DNA from: a bacterium | Lineage (GTDB): Bacteria > Patescibacteriota > Minisyncoccia > Phycocordibacterales > Phycocordibacteraceae | NCBI GenBank assembly: GCA_021781865.1 | Contig: JAJXVZ010000012.1 | Coordinates: 1-16,625, forward strand | Direction: 5' to 3' | DNA: 16,625 bases | Shown here: one piece after another, positions 1 through 7,518 of the stretch | Numbering within the stretch: position 1 is the first letter of the stretch | How the letters are laid out: the number at the start of each line of letters is the position of its first letter | Position numbers and translations under genes: made by a program | Notes under the pieces: generated by a model | What the model saw: only the letters and a program-made list of their open reading frames with translations | The model's database searches: none | Told to the model about the DNA's origin: nothing

Positions 1-890
1 ATGTCACCAACAAACGTGATGGTGATTTGTGCACTTTCTGGGGCGGCGGCGGCAAGATCATATGCGAACATAACGTCAGCATGTATTGCAAGATGTGTCG
101 TATTAATGATTACCGAACCAAATGCAATGAATGTATGCTTAAGTGCGTTTACGACGAGTGACGGATTAGTGAGGGATGTGTAAGCAGCAGACAACATACT
201 AGAAGAACGTAAATTCTCGTCAGAAAGAAATGTGGCTGCGGTGGAAATGACCGGCGTGTAAACAAGTGATGGGAATGGGATCGGCGTACTTTCAGAGAAA
301 AAAGAAGGTGTTGGCGTAGTGGGCGTAAATGATAGTGGATTGCGTATCGTGATATTTGTAGACTGTCCACGTACCCCTAAATCCGCCGTATCGATTTTCG
401 ATGCGCTGGGTGCTACACCATCAAGTACCGTACTGAATCCGGAGTAAATTCCATGCGCGAACGATACTGCCCCATCCGCCAGTTGTGGGATAATTACGGA
501 TTGTGCTATAAGTGCGGAAAAAATAAGGACTAATGTCGCTATCGAGAATGCAAAGATACCGGACCTGGGTGGAATTTTCGCGACGTCAAGTCGTTGATAT
601 GGAAATTTATTTACCGAGACTACGGGAACCTGATGATTGATGGAAGAACGATGCGCACGATATTCTGCCCCACGTATTTGTGCGAGAGACCGCGCATAAT
701 CAATCTTGCTATCTTTTTGTTGTTCAGAGAAACGTTCGAGTGATTCTTCGTCAATAAACCAGCTGTGTCCAATTTTTTTACCAGTGATTTTTCCAGAGCG
801 AGCGAGCCGTGCGAGATAATCCGAAGTATATCCAGAAATATCTGCAGCATCTTTTGTCGGTATTAAATTTCCTTTAAGTAAAGCATCCAT
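1..890 (-). CDS. Membrane-anchored helix-turn-helix protein, cut by the left window edge
   Basis: Reading down from the ATG at 888-890 there is an unbroken frame of 296 codons to the window edge, so the C terminus lies outside. Residues 10-55 form an excisionase/MerR-like (HTH_17-type) helix-turn-helix: IPTKDAADISGY, then DYLARLARSGKI, then KKIGHSWFI. One hydrophobic segment spans about 111-135, after a basic stretch, so the N terminus should be cytoplasmic. Beyond it is a Thr/Pro/Ser-rich linker (about 188-214) and a helical-looking, Ala-rich part (about 230-296) that should lie outside the membrane. The N terminus is clearly paralogous to the protein encoded at 1466-2224, but the outer domain is much larger. 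I infer a membrane-tethered DNA-binding protein with ToxR/CadC- or RodZ-like topology; the target is unknown. No Shine-Dalgarno precedes the ATG. A GATAAT -10-like hexamer lies 13 nt upstream. Confidence 0.75.
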   Translation of the reverse strand, partial: MDALLKGNLIPTKDAADISGYTSDYLARLARSGKITGKKIGHSWFIDEESLERFSEQQKDSKIDYARSLAQIRGAEYRAHRSSINHQVPVVSVNKFPYQRLDVAKIPPRSGIFAFSIATLVLIFSALIAQSVIIPQLADGAVSFAHGIYSGFSTVLDGVAPSASKIDTADLGVRGQSTNITIRNPLSFTPTTPTPSFFSESTPIPFPSLVYTPVISTAATFLSDENLRSSSMLSAAYTSLTNPSLVVNALKHTFIAFGSVIINTTHLAIHADVMFAYDLAAAAPESAQITITFVGD

Positions 891-903
891 GTCGGATAGC
901 CGA

Positions 904-909
904 ATTATC
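904..909 (-). promoter_or_regulatory. Possible -10 element for the truncated HTH gene
   Basis: GATAAT on the minus strand (5 of 6 matches to TATAAT) ends 13 nt before the ATG at 890. Transcription would start about 7 nt before the ATG, leaving no room for a Shine-Dalgarno. No good -35 is visible, and the surroundings are AT-rich, so chance matches are likely. Confidence 0.3.
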
Positions 910-999
910 TAAATAATAACTTGATACTCCGGCATCACCTAGAAAATACTGTGGATAATTAATCAATGTTCATCAAAACAAATTTTGAATTCTACTTTC

Positions 1000-1013
1000 A
1001 TATAAATTTATAT
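1000..1013. repeat. 14-bp perfect AT palindrome
   Basis: ATATAAATTTATAT reads the same on both strands. It lies 110 nt upstream of the truncated HTH gene and could be an operator for a dimeric regulator, but in such AT-rich DNA it could be chance. Confidence 0.35.
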
Positions 1014-1068
1014 AGAAAATTCTAACTAGGAACGAGATTTTTATCTAAACATATTCCACATACGCCTA

Positions 1069-1088
1069 GTTTTATTCAGTTTTATTCA
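1069..1088 (+). repeat. Two tandem copies of GTTTTATTCA
   Basis: The 10-mer GTTTTATTCA occurs twice back to back at 1069-1078 and 1079-1088. No further copies adjoin it. It may be a small tandem duplication or a pair of binding sites. Confidence 0.5.
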
Positions 1089-1455
1089 AAGTATATTTAA
1101 ATCAGGAATTAATTTAATTGTATTCAGGAAATTCGAACGATCAAAATACCAGAGTATGGTCATGAAAATAACTCCCCCTTATTTGCTGTAGATAATAATC
1201 TCTATATACGAACTAACTAGCATTATATTACTTATTCCTGATGCTATTTATTACAATAAATGACCAATCGTATATTAGGATTAAATTTTTTAAATAGGCG
1301 AGATTATTTTAATTTTCATAGATAAATATCCTTGATGCAATAAATACTCTCGTATAGGGTTCAACGCTGTATATTATATTTAAAATATAGATGATCAGAA
1401 ATTTCCTTAAAACTATTTATAGTTTACTAACTCGTGTAAACAAGACAAGAAATTT

Positions 1456-1474
1456 AGTAAATAAGCTATTTACT
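1456..1474 (-). terminator. Possible weak hairpin at the end of the second HTH gene
   Basis: Arms AGTAAATA (1456-1463) and TATTTACT (1467-1474) pair perfectly around a 3-nt loop and include the stop codon of the gene ending at 1466. The stem is entirely A/T-rich apart from one G-C pair, and only short T runs follow on the minus strand, so it would be a weak terminator at best. Confidence 0.25.
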
Positions 1475-2224
1475 GTACAAAGAAATTCCTGAAATTATAT
1501 ATACTTGACTATACGAGATTAGGTAATTATCAAAATATCCAGTATTTATGACGGCAAGAATGATCGATATTGCCGCAAGTAACGATCCAAATACCCGGAC
1601 CACTCTCAAAACTCCCCCCCTCCCATTTCTCCTCTGCACATCCTCAAGACCATCACCCCTATTTGGCATTGGGAACTCAATCTTAATATTGCGTCTTGGT
1701 AAGAGCTCCCTGGGCGGCTGTCCATGTAGCGTGTGGATGGGAACACTTATTTCTTCCTCTTCTACTACACTTTGCTTTTCATCAAACTCTTCTTTTTTTA
1801 CATCTTCGTGTATTTCGAAGGAGTCAGTTTCTTTTTTTACAGCACCGTTAAACCATGCGTGCCAAGAATCTTGGAGATTTTTCGGTACTTCACCCTGAAC
1901 TTGCGTTTTATTTAACGGATATTCATCCGTTTTTTGTGAAAGGAATGTTTCGACCGGAGATGCCTCATAACGTGGTGATTCCCAGGTCGCTTGTAAATCC
2001 GAGTTAGGAACTATTGTTTGAGAAGGTTCTGCCTCGATCTTTTGTTTACCAAAACGATGATCATGAATCGCTGTTTCAAGAACATACCAACTTCGTCCGA
2101 TAAGGCGTGCCGGGACTCGCCCTTCGCGACAAAGTTGTCCGATATAATCCTTGGCATAACCAGTTATTTCTGCAGCTCGCTTTGACGATATATACTTTCT
2201 ATCGTCTATGAGAATCTCATTCAT
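1466..2224 (-). CDS. Membrane-anchored helix-turn-helix protein
   Basis: 252 residues. Residues 11-50 form an excisionase/MerR-like helix-turn-helix: YISSKRAAEITGY, DYIGQLCREGRVPARLIGRSWYV. A long acidic, probably disordered linker follows (about 60-195, with EEEE near 155). A basic patch (RRNGRGG) then precedes one membrane segment at about 205-230, leaving about 20 outside residues. The charge pattern predicts N-in, C-out. It is a paralog of the protein at 1-890 in the HTH part, but with the membrane anchor at the far C terminus. I chose ATG 2224 over the upstream ATG at 2278 because the 18 extra residues are not part of the HTH fold, overlap the promoter-like TATACTATAAT, and would leave almost no gap after gatB. 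A tethered transcription regulator is inferred; the target is unknown. Confidence 0.8.
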   Translation of the reverse strand: MNEILIDDRKYISSKRAAEITGYAKDYIGQLCREGRVPARLIGRSWYVLETAIHDHRFGKQKIEAEPSQTIVPNSDLQATWESPRYEASPVETFLSQKTDEYPLNKTQVQGEVPKNLQDSWHAWFNGAVKKETDSFEIHEDVKKEEFDEKQSVVEEEEISVPIHTLHGQPPRELLPRRNIKIEFPMPNRGDGLEDVQRRNGRGGVLRVVRVFGSLLAAISIILAVINTGYFDNYLISYSQVYIISGISLYSK

Positions 2225-2225
2225 A

Positions 2226-2236
2226 ATTATAGTATA
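2226..2236 (-). promoter_or_regulatory. -10 region abutting the HTH gene start codon
   Basis: TATACT at 2231-2236 lies 6 nt before the ATG at 2224, placing the expected transcript start on the A of ATG. An overlapping perfect TATAAT (2226-2231) lies one base from the ATG. There is no Shine-Dalgarno. This fits a leaderless mRNA starting in the 59-nt gap after gatB. Confidence 0.45.
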
Positions 2237-2283
2237 TACATATCTCGGCTGGTATGAAAATGTTATGCACAGGAACACTCAAA

Positions 2284-3705
2284 TTATCCTATACGATTTA
2301 TCTCCTTCAAAATCAGGTCTCTTAAGATAGCCGGATCACCCGCGCCATTAGTTGCCTTTATGCTCCTCCCTAACAAGTACTGTAGAGCGGTCTCCTTCCC
2401 TGCACGATACTCGTTAACGGCTTTTACTTCTTTTACAAGCACCCCTTCAACTATGCGTTGGAGAGTCTCCGTATCACGCATCTGGGTGAGGCCGTGCTCT
2501 TTCGCTATGGCCTCTGGATCACCTCCGTGTTCAACAAGAATCCGTAATGTATCCTTAGCCCCGCGTGAGGAGAGATCACCGGTACTGATGAGGCGAATGA
2601 GTCTTGCAAAAGCCTTAGGATTGAGCGCCGCATATCCTTCATTCCCTCGTTTTGCGTATATACCCGCAAGGTCTGAAACAATATAATTCGTAGCGAGCAA
2701 AACAAGTTTGGTATTTTCTCCGAGGGCCGCGACAACCGCATCAAAAAACATAGCGCGTTCCGGATCTGCACAGAGATACATCGCGTCACTCTCTTGCAGA
2801 GAATAGGTGTGTATATAACGCGCACGACGTTCCCACGGAAGTTCCGGTAATGACGCCTGTATTATTTCTGGAGAAAATTCTTCTTTCTCTGAAAGAAGCA
2901 GTTTGGGAAGATCTGGCTCTGGAAAGTACCGGTAATCAGCACTCCCCTCCTTAAAACGTTGGTGGAATGTGGCTTGCCTTACCTCGTCCCATCCACGTGT
3001 TTCTTGTACTACTTTCCCGCCTTCTTCAATGAGCGCGATTTGCCGATCTATTTCAAACGCAATAGCCCGTTCAACAGAACGAAATGAGTTTAAATTTTTT
3101 ACCTCAACTTTTGTACCCAAAAAACCCTCTTTATTTGATACGGAAATGTTCGCTTCTATACGCATCTCGCCCTTTTCAAGGTTCGCTTCACTTGCACAAA
3201 GTGTACGCAGAAGCAGCTGTAATTCGCGCGCAAAACGTCCGGCCGTCTCTGCGTCTCGTATTACTGGCTCAGTAACAAGCTCCATGAGCGGAATACCCGC
3301 TCGATTGAAGTCAATGAGGCTCTTCCCAGCCTTATGTATTGAGCGCGCTGTGTCCTCTTCGAGATGAACACGTGTAATCGCAACGCCCGAGAGTTCACCA
3401 CCCGTAACCAAGGGATGCATATACTGACTAATTTGATAGCCCTTCGGAATGTCCGGATAGAAATAACTCTTGCGATCAAATTCACTGAAATTTGCAAACG
3501 TAGCTTTAATTGCACTTCCTATGCGAAGAATGTGTCGCACCGCATCGTGATTGATAACCGGTAAAGTGCCCGGATGCGCCATACAGACCGGGCATATATT
3601 TACATTTGGGCGTGTTTCGTCAGGATCATTTGCGGATGTACAGAACATCTTAGTTCGTGTCTTGAGTTCCGCATGAATCTCAAGACCGATGGTGGGGAGG
3701 TACAT
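2284..3705 (-). CDS. gatB: Aspartyl/glutamyl-tRNA(Asn/Gln) amidotransferase subunit B
   Basis: 473 residues, the usual GatB length. GatB is the tRNA-binding and kinase/transferase subunit of GatCAB, which amidates Glu-tRNA(Gln) or Asp-tRNA(Asn) in cells lacking the matching synthetase. The start IGLEIHAELKTRTKMFC, the Cys set C22/C38/C41 (CPVC), the YFYPDIPKGYQISQ motif and DFNRAGIPLMELVTEP are all characteristic. The C-terminal part (about 400-473) carries the YqeY-like tRNA-binding tail ending in AGDPAILRDLILKEI. gatA and gatC are not in this window. The gene follows obg after 89 nt; GGAG sits only 2 nt before the ATG, an unusually tight spacing. A 22-codon ORF overlaps the start (see findings). 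No truncation is seen. Confidence 0.97.
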   Translation of the reverse strand: MYLPTIGLEIHAELKTRTKMFCTSANDPDETRPNVNICPVCMAHPGTLPVINHDAVRHILRIGSAIKATFANFSEFDRKSYFYPDIPKGYQISQYMHPLVTGGELSGVAITRVHLEEDTARSIHKAGKSLIDFNRAGIPLMELVTEPVIRDAETAGRFARELQLLLRTLCASEANLEKGEMRIEANISVSNKEGFLGTKVEVKNLNSFRSVERAIAFEIDRQIALIEEGGKVVQETRGWDEVRQATFHQRFKEGSADYRYFPEPDLPKLLLSEKEEFSPEIIQASLPELPWERRARYIHTYSLQESDAMYLCADPERAMFFDAVVAALGENTKLVLLATNYIVSDLAGIYAKRGNEGYAALNPKAFARLIRLISTGDLSSRGAKDTLRILVEHGGDPEAIAKEHGLTQMRDTETLQRIVEGVLVKEVKAVNEYRAGKETALQYLLGRSIKATNGAGDPAILRDLILKEINRIG

Positions 3706-3794
3706 ATCTCCATAGAGTAAACAGAAAACGGGAAACAGTCCACACCATAGCTCCTTATTCTCTCTTTGTGTCTCTACCCCACGATAGTAAGTAT

Positions 3795-4772
3795 CTACTC
3801 TATATTCTTAAGAATTTTTGAAAGGTGCTTCGAAAATTCCTTAAGAACCACTTGATTTTCAAGTGATACCGAAAGCACTTCCTTACCTATCTCTCGAGAA
3901 AGCAGCTGAATCTTTGTTTCGCACTCTTGCGAAGAAACGAGGTCAATTTTTGATAGAACAATTATTTCTCGCTTCTTTGAAATCTCATGCCCAAATAGTT
4001 CTATTTCTTTGCGCACTTCCCTATATGCAGCGATTGGGTCATCTTGGTCAGCCGAGACGAGATGTATTAGGATACCTGTTCTTTCCACATGTTTAAGAAA
4101 TTTAATTCCCAGACCTCGTCCAGACGAGGCGCCTTCGATAAGTCCAGGTATGTCAGCAATGATGTGCCCATAAAAATCACCGAGATTTGGCTCGAGCGTT
4201 GTGAACGGGTATGCGCCTATTTTCGACTTTGCTCTGGTAAGCGCATTAAGAAGTGATGATTTCCCGGCATTGGGGAGCCCAATGAATCCAGCGTCGGCGA
4301 TAATCTTAAGGATGAATTCTATATTCCCACCCTTACCCTCCTTTCCAACCGTTTGTTGAAATGGATTTTGATTCGTTGAGCTCTTGAAACGCGCATTACC
4401 GAGACCCCCATTCCCACCACGAAAGATAACTATATGTTCGCCTTCCTTAGTGATCTCATATTCCTTGCCAGTTTCAAAAACATGCGCAAGTGTTCCAATC
4501 GGAACCTTAAGAAAGGTATCTTCTCCGTTTGCACCGTGTTTTAATTCTCCCTTCCCCGCCTCACCGTCTTCCGCATGAAATTTTTTCTTATGCCGATAAT
4601 AGGAAAGGGCTGACAAGTCACGCACACCAACGAGAACAATATCACCGCCTCTTCCGCCATCACCGCCTGAGGGGCCACCACGCGCGGATTCTTTAGTGCG
4701 CAACCAACGGATAACACCATCACCGCCCTTCCCTGACTCCGCATGTATCTTTACCTCGTCAACAAATGCCAT
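3795..4772 (-). CDS. obgE: Obg family GTPase
   Basis: 325 residues. The Gly-rich Obg domain spans about 1-158 (GGDGGRGGDI, GGNGGLGNARF). The G domain follows: G1 GLPNAGKS (165-172), switch I FTTLEPN (190-196), G3 DIPG (207-210), and G4 SKID (274-277) in place of the usual NKxD. Obg proteins bind the large ribosomal subunit and act in ribosome maturation and stress control. The protein ends right after the G domain and lacks the OCT-type C-terminal extension found in many Firmicutes, a common minimal form. Its ATG lies 2 nt after the secA stop, so it is in the same operon and probably translationally coupled. No strong Shine-Dalgarno is seen. Confidence 0.96.
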   Translation of the reverse strand: MAFVDEVKIHAESGKGGDGVIRWLRTKESARGGPSGGDGGRGGDIVLVGVRDLSALSYYRHKKKFHAEDGEAGKGELKHGANGEDTFLKVPIGTLAHVFETGKEYEITKEGEHIVIFRGGNGGLGNARFKSSTNQNPFQQTVGKEGKGGNIEFILKIIADAGFIGLPNAGKSSLLNALTRAKSKIGAYPFTTLEPNLGDFYGHIIADIPGLIEGASSGRGLGIKFLKHVERTGILIHLVSADQDDPIAAYREVRKEIELFGHEISKKREIIVLSKIDLVSSQECETKIQLLSREIGKEVLSVSLENQVVLKEFSKHLSKILKNIE

Positions 4773-4774
4773 AT

Positions 4775-7303
4775 CTAACTTTCATTCACAATCTCCCAAC
4801 CTTCAGTAAGTAAGGGTTCAGCTTTTTTGAATTTAAGTGTCTGAATTGCGTTATCTTTCTTGAGGGTGACGAAATCATTACGACCGTATTCATGCGCCTT
4901 GACTAAAGGTGTCTGGACGGCACCACTATCCCCCTCCTTCCCCGCAATAACGAGCGCTGCATGCACCTTCTCTTCTTCAGCACGAATGCGTGCATCATCA
5001 GTAGGTTGAATACGCGGTATCGATTCTATAACCATTTTTCTAATACCCTCTTCGAGCTGACGAAAACGTATGAGACCCTCGCGTCGATATTCGATAAGCG
5101 GATCCCTTTGTCCGTATGCTCGGAGCGATACTGAACGACGCAGATAGTCCATGGTCTCAAGATGTTCGAGCCAGAATGTATCGATAGTCTGCAAGAGTAG
5201 CCGACGCAGATTAGGAGCAAATGCGTCACCAAGCTCAGTCTTCTTCGCGTTCAACATAGTCTGAATTGTTTCTCCGTCCTGAATAAACGTATGGATCAGC
5301 TCCTCTACTTTCTCATCGCTTCCAAGTAGTGCCGCCCGCCGGCGCGCGTAAATCGCAAGACGTTGCGTGTTCATTACATCGTCATACGCGAGAATCTGTT
5401 TACGCGAGTCAAAGTTGAAACCCTCAATACGTTTCTGTGCGGTTTCAAGGGATCGGGTAATCATTGCGCTTTCAATCGGCTCATCTTCCGGGATACCAAA
5501 ACGGCCCATCACCTTCTTTAGAGTTTCAGCGGCAAAGACACGCATGAGCTTATCCTCAAGTGAGACATAAAAACGCGTTTCCCCTGGATCACCTTGACGA
5601 CCTGAACGACCGCGCAGCTGATTGTCGATACGACGTGCATCATGTCGCTCGGTACCAATCACAGCAAGACCACCTTTTGCGATAACTGCGGCGCGTGTTT
5701 CGCTCGTCGCGAGTGCGCCGCCAAGCTTTATGTCTACACCACGACCGGCGAGGTTCGTTGCGACAGTCACCCTACCCTCCTTTCCGGCTTCAGCAATGAT
5801 TTCGCCTTCGCGCTCATGGTTTTTTGCATTCAAAACTTCGTGCGGTACACCCTCATTCGTGAGATACGTACTGACCGTCTCATTATCTTCAATGGAAACC
5901 GTACCAATAAGTACCGGCTGTCCTTTTAAATGACGTTCCTTTATCGCTCGCGCAACTGCCCGATACTTTCCTGAACGGGTTTGGAATATGAGGTCATCAT
6001 AATCCTTACGCGTAACCGGTTTGTTGGTCGGTACCGCTACAACTTCAAGCTTATAAACTGTATAAAATTCCTCCTCTGAGGACAACGCCGTGCCGGTCAT
6101 ACCCGCAAGGCGCCCATACATACGAAAGAGGTTTTGAAACGTCACTGTCGCATACGTACGCGTTTCTTCTTGCACTCGCACACCTTCTTTTGCCTCAATA
6201 GCCTGATGCAAGCCCTCCGACCAGCGACGACCGGGTTGCAGCCTTCCTGTAAATTCATCCACGATGATGATTTCATCATTGCGAACGATGTATTCCTTGT
6301 CTTTATGGAAAAGTGCCTTCGCACGAACGGCTGTCTCAAGGTGATGTGCATACTTCATACCACCTTCGGTGTAGAGATTCTCGAGGCCAAGCGCGGCTTC
6401 AGCCATGTGCATACCTGCCTCTGTTATTTGAATCGCTTTCTGTTTCTCATCAACCGTATAATCAGTACCTTCCTGCATACCGCTAACGATGCTGGAGAAA
6501 CGTTCGTAAAGCATTTTCGAATCACCCGCCGGACCCGAGATGATGAGTGGCGTGCGCGCTTCATCAATCAAAATGGAGTCCACCTCGTCAATGATTGCGT
6601 ACTGATAGTCTCTCTGCACGATTTGTCCCGCAACGTACGCAGTGTTATCGCGCAAATAATCAAAACCGAGCTCATTATTGGTTACGTATGTAACGTCGGC
6701 CGCGTAGGCTTCGCGCTTATCCACGGGATGAAGATAGTCATAAAACACCCTGAAAGAACCTTCTGAATCGCGTTCGCGATCTAATTCTTTTGCTGTATGT
6801 GACGGATCATAGCGATATGCGCCTGTACTCGTCACGACGCCGACAGTAAGACCTAGATAATGATACACCTGTCCCATCCAAGCACCATCGCGGCGAGCAA
6901 GATAATCGTTAACCGTAACAATCTGCACACCTTTGCCTGAGAGAGCATGAAAAGTTGCGGGAAGCGTTGCAACGAGCGTCTTGCCTTCACCCGTGCGCAT
7001 CTCGGCAATCTTCCCCTCTGCAAGCGCAAGACCACCGATTATTTGCACGTCAAAGTGTGGTTGATGCAACGTGCGACGGGATGCTTCACGTACGAGCGCA
7101 AACACAAGAGGGAGATCCGAAACATCTGTCGCGCCCATAGCCCGTGACCGCGTTTGCACTTCGTTTAACCGAGCACGTATCAAATCATCGGAAAGTTCTA
7201 AAAACTCCTCGGAATACTTGTTTACTGCGGCCACACATGGCGCCGCAGCCTTGAGAAAGGCTGCGGATTGGTTTTTTGAAAAAAAGCTGGAAAGCCCGAA
7301 CAT
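4775..7303 (-). CDS. secA: Preprotein translocase ATPase SecA
   Basis: 842 residues. SecA is the cytoplasmic motor that drives unfolded preproteins through SecYEG. Visible hallmarks are Walker A MRTGEGKT (about 102-109), DEVDSILIDEARTPL (about 239), LAGRGVDIKLGG and QLRGRSGRQGDPG in the second nucleotide-binding fold, and the helical scaffold region with LEHLETMDYLRRSVSLRAYG. Compared with typical SecA, about 35 extra residues lie between GVVTS and KREAYAADVTYVTNNE. The C terminus has no CxC...CH zinc motif; it ends in a basic tail and TEGWEIVNES. I prefer ATG 7303 (MFGLSS) over ATG 7309, because SecA often begins with M-F/L and the TGGTATAGT element predicts a transcript start near 7306. obg follows 2 nt after the stop. 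Confidence 0.97.
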   Translation of the reverse strand: MFGLSSFFSKNQSAAFLKAAAPCVAAVNKYSEEFLELSDDLIRARLNEVQTRSRAMGATDVSDLPLVFALVREASRRTLHQPHFDVQIIGGLALAEGKIAEMRTGEGKTLVATLPATFHALSGKGVQIVTVNDYLARRDGAWMGQVYHYLGLTVGVVTSTGAYRYDPSHTAKELDRERDSEGSFRVFYDYLHPVDKREAYAADVTYVTNNELGFDYLRDNTAYVAGQIVQRDYQYAIIDEVDSILIDEARTPLIISGPAGDSKMLYERFSSIVSGMQEGTDYTVDEKQKAIQITEAGMHMAEAALGLENLYTEGGMKYAHHLETAVRAKALFHKDKEYIVRNDEIIIVDEFTGRLQPGRRWSEGLHQAIEAKEGVRVQEETRTYATVTFQNLFRMYGRLAGMTGTALSSEEEFYTVYKLEVVAVPTNKPVTRKDYDDLIFQTRSGKYRAVARAIKERHLKGQPVLIGTVSIEDNETVSTYLTNEGVPHEVLNAKNHEREGEIIAEAGKEGRVTVATNLAGRGVDIKLGGALATSETRAAVIAKGGLAVIGTERHDARRIDNQLRGRSGRQGDPGETRFYVSLEDKLMRVFAAETLKKVMGRFGIPEDEPIESAMITRSLETAQKRIEGFNFDSRKQILAYDDVMNTQRLAIYARRRAALLGSDEKVEELIHTFIQDGETIQTMLNAKKTELGDAFAPNLRRLLLQTIDTFWLEHLETMDYLRRSVSLRAYGQRDPLIEYRREGLIRFRQLEEGIRKMVIESIPRIQPTDDARIRAEEEKVHAALVIAGKEGDSGAVQTPLVKAHEYGRNDFVTLKKDNAIQTLKFKKAEPLLTEGWEIVNES

Positions 7304-7312
7304 TGTCATACA

Positions 7313-7321
7313 ACTATACCA
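7313..7321 (-). promoter_or_regulatory. Extended -10 promoter of secA
   Basis: TGGTATAGT on the minus strand is an extended -10 (TGn + TATAGT). TATAGT ends 9 nt before the ATG at 7303, so the expected start is about 3 nt before that ATG. The identical 9-mer precedes the ligase-like gene at 11043. No clear -35 is seen. Confidence 0.55.
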
Positions 7322-7464
7322 CTTTGTCTTCTAACAGCCTAAAAGAAGGGTTGGGTCCTTTTACTCTTCACAGAGTTCCGAAAGGTCACGCCATAATCCC
7401 CGTCTAGAATCGAAATGACAAGCTGCACCAGCTAAAATCATACAAGTATTCTTACTTGCTCTCA

Positions 7465-7502
7465 AAAACATACGTTCACCGACATCGGTGAACGTATGTT
7501 TT
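7465..7502 (-). terminator. Strong hairpin terminator after the small basic gene
   Basis: Two perfectly complementary 18-nt arms (7465-7482 and 7485-7502) flank a 2-nt centre. The core is mixed GC (ACGTTCACCGA) with A/T ends, so each strand's transcript ends in a U run (TTTTT on the minus strand). It lies 16 nt after the small gene's stop and before the secA promoter. By symmetry it could work in both directions. Confidence 0.8.
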
Positions 7503-7518
7503 AAAAAACGAAACCGGG

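Larger units (their letters stand above)
891..1465. other. AT-rich, palindrome-rich intergenic region without a gene
   Basis: This 575-base stretch separates the two HTH-membrane genes and is far more AT-rich than the flanking genes. I find no ORF with a plausible protein. It holds a 14-bp perfect palindrome (1000-1013), a tandem duplication of GTTTTATTCA (1069-1088), an inverted repeat ATTTATT/AATAAAT around 1246-1261, inverted AACTAT/ATAGTT near 1410-1424, and GTTTAC/GTAAAC arms near 1422-1441. TGTGGATAA at 950-958 is an exact DnaA-box match in reverse orientation, and TGTAGATAA at 1188-1196 is one base off. It must contain the promoter of the downstream HTH gene and may contain operators; a decayed gene or a replication-related site are alternatives. 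Confidence 0.6.

Noticed and set aside
1..183. Plus-strand 60-residue ORF at the left edge
   Set aside because: It is the complement of the long minus-strand HTH gene and has no recognisable domain or start signal.
1548..1898. 116-residue plus-strand ORF
   Set aside because: It is antisense to the linker of the HTH gene, and its Ser/Pro richness mirrors the acidic codons on the other strand.
2224..2278. Longer start (ATG 2278) for the second HTH gene
   Set aside because: The extra 18 residues match no part of the HTH fold and cover the TATACTATAAT promoter-like sequence.
6134..6766. 210-residue plus-strand ORF inside secA
   Set aside because: It lies fully antisense to a strongly conserved part of secA and its Cys/His/Phe-rich composition is that of a shadow frame.
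7322..7463. Possible tRNA or small RNA between secA and the terminator; TTCGATTC resembles a T-loop
   Set aside because: The flanking bases do not form a T-stem, and no acceptor stem or anticodon arm fits. Only short hairpins (7443-7458 and near 7421-7433) are seen.
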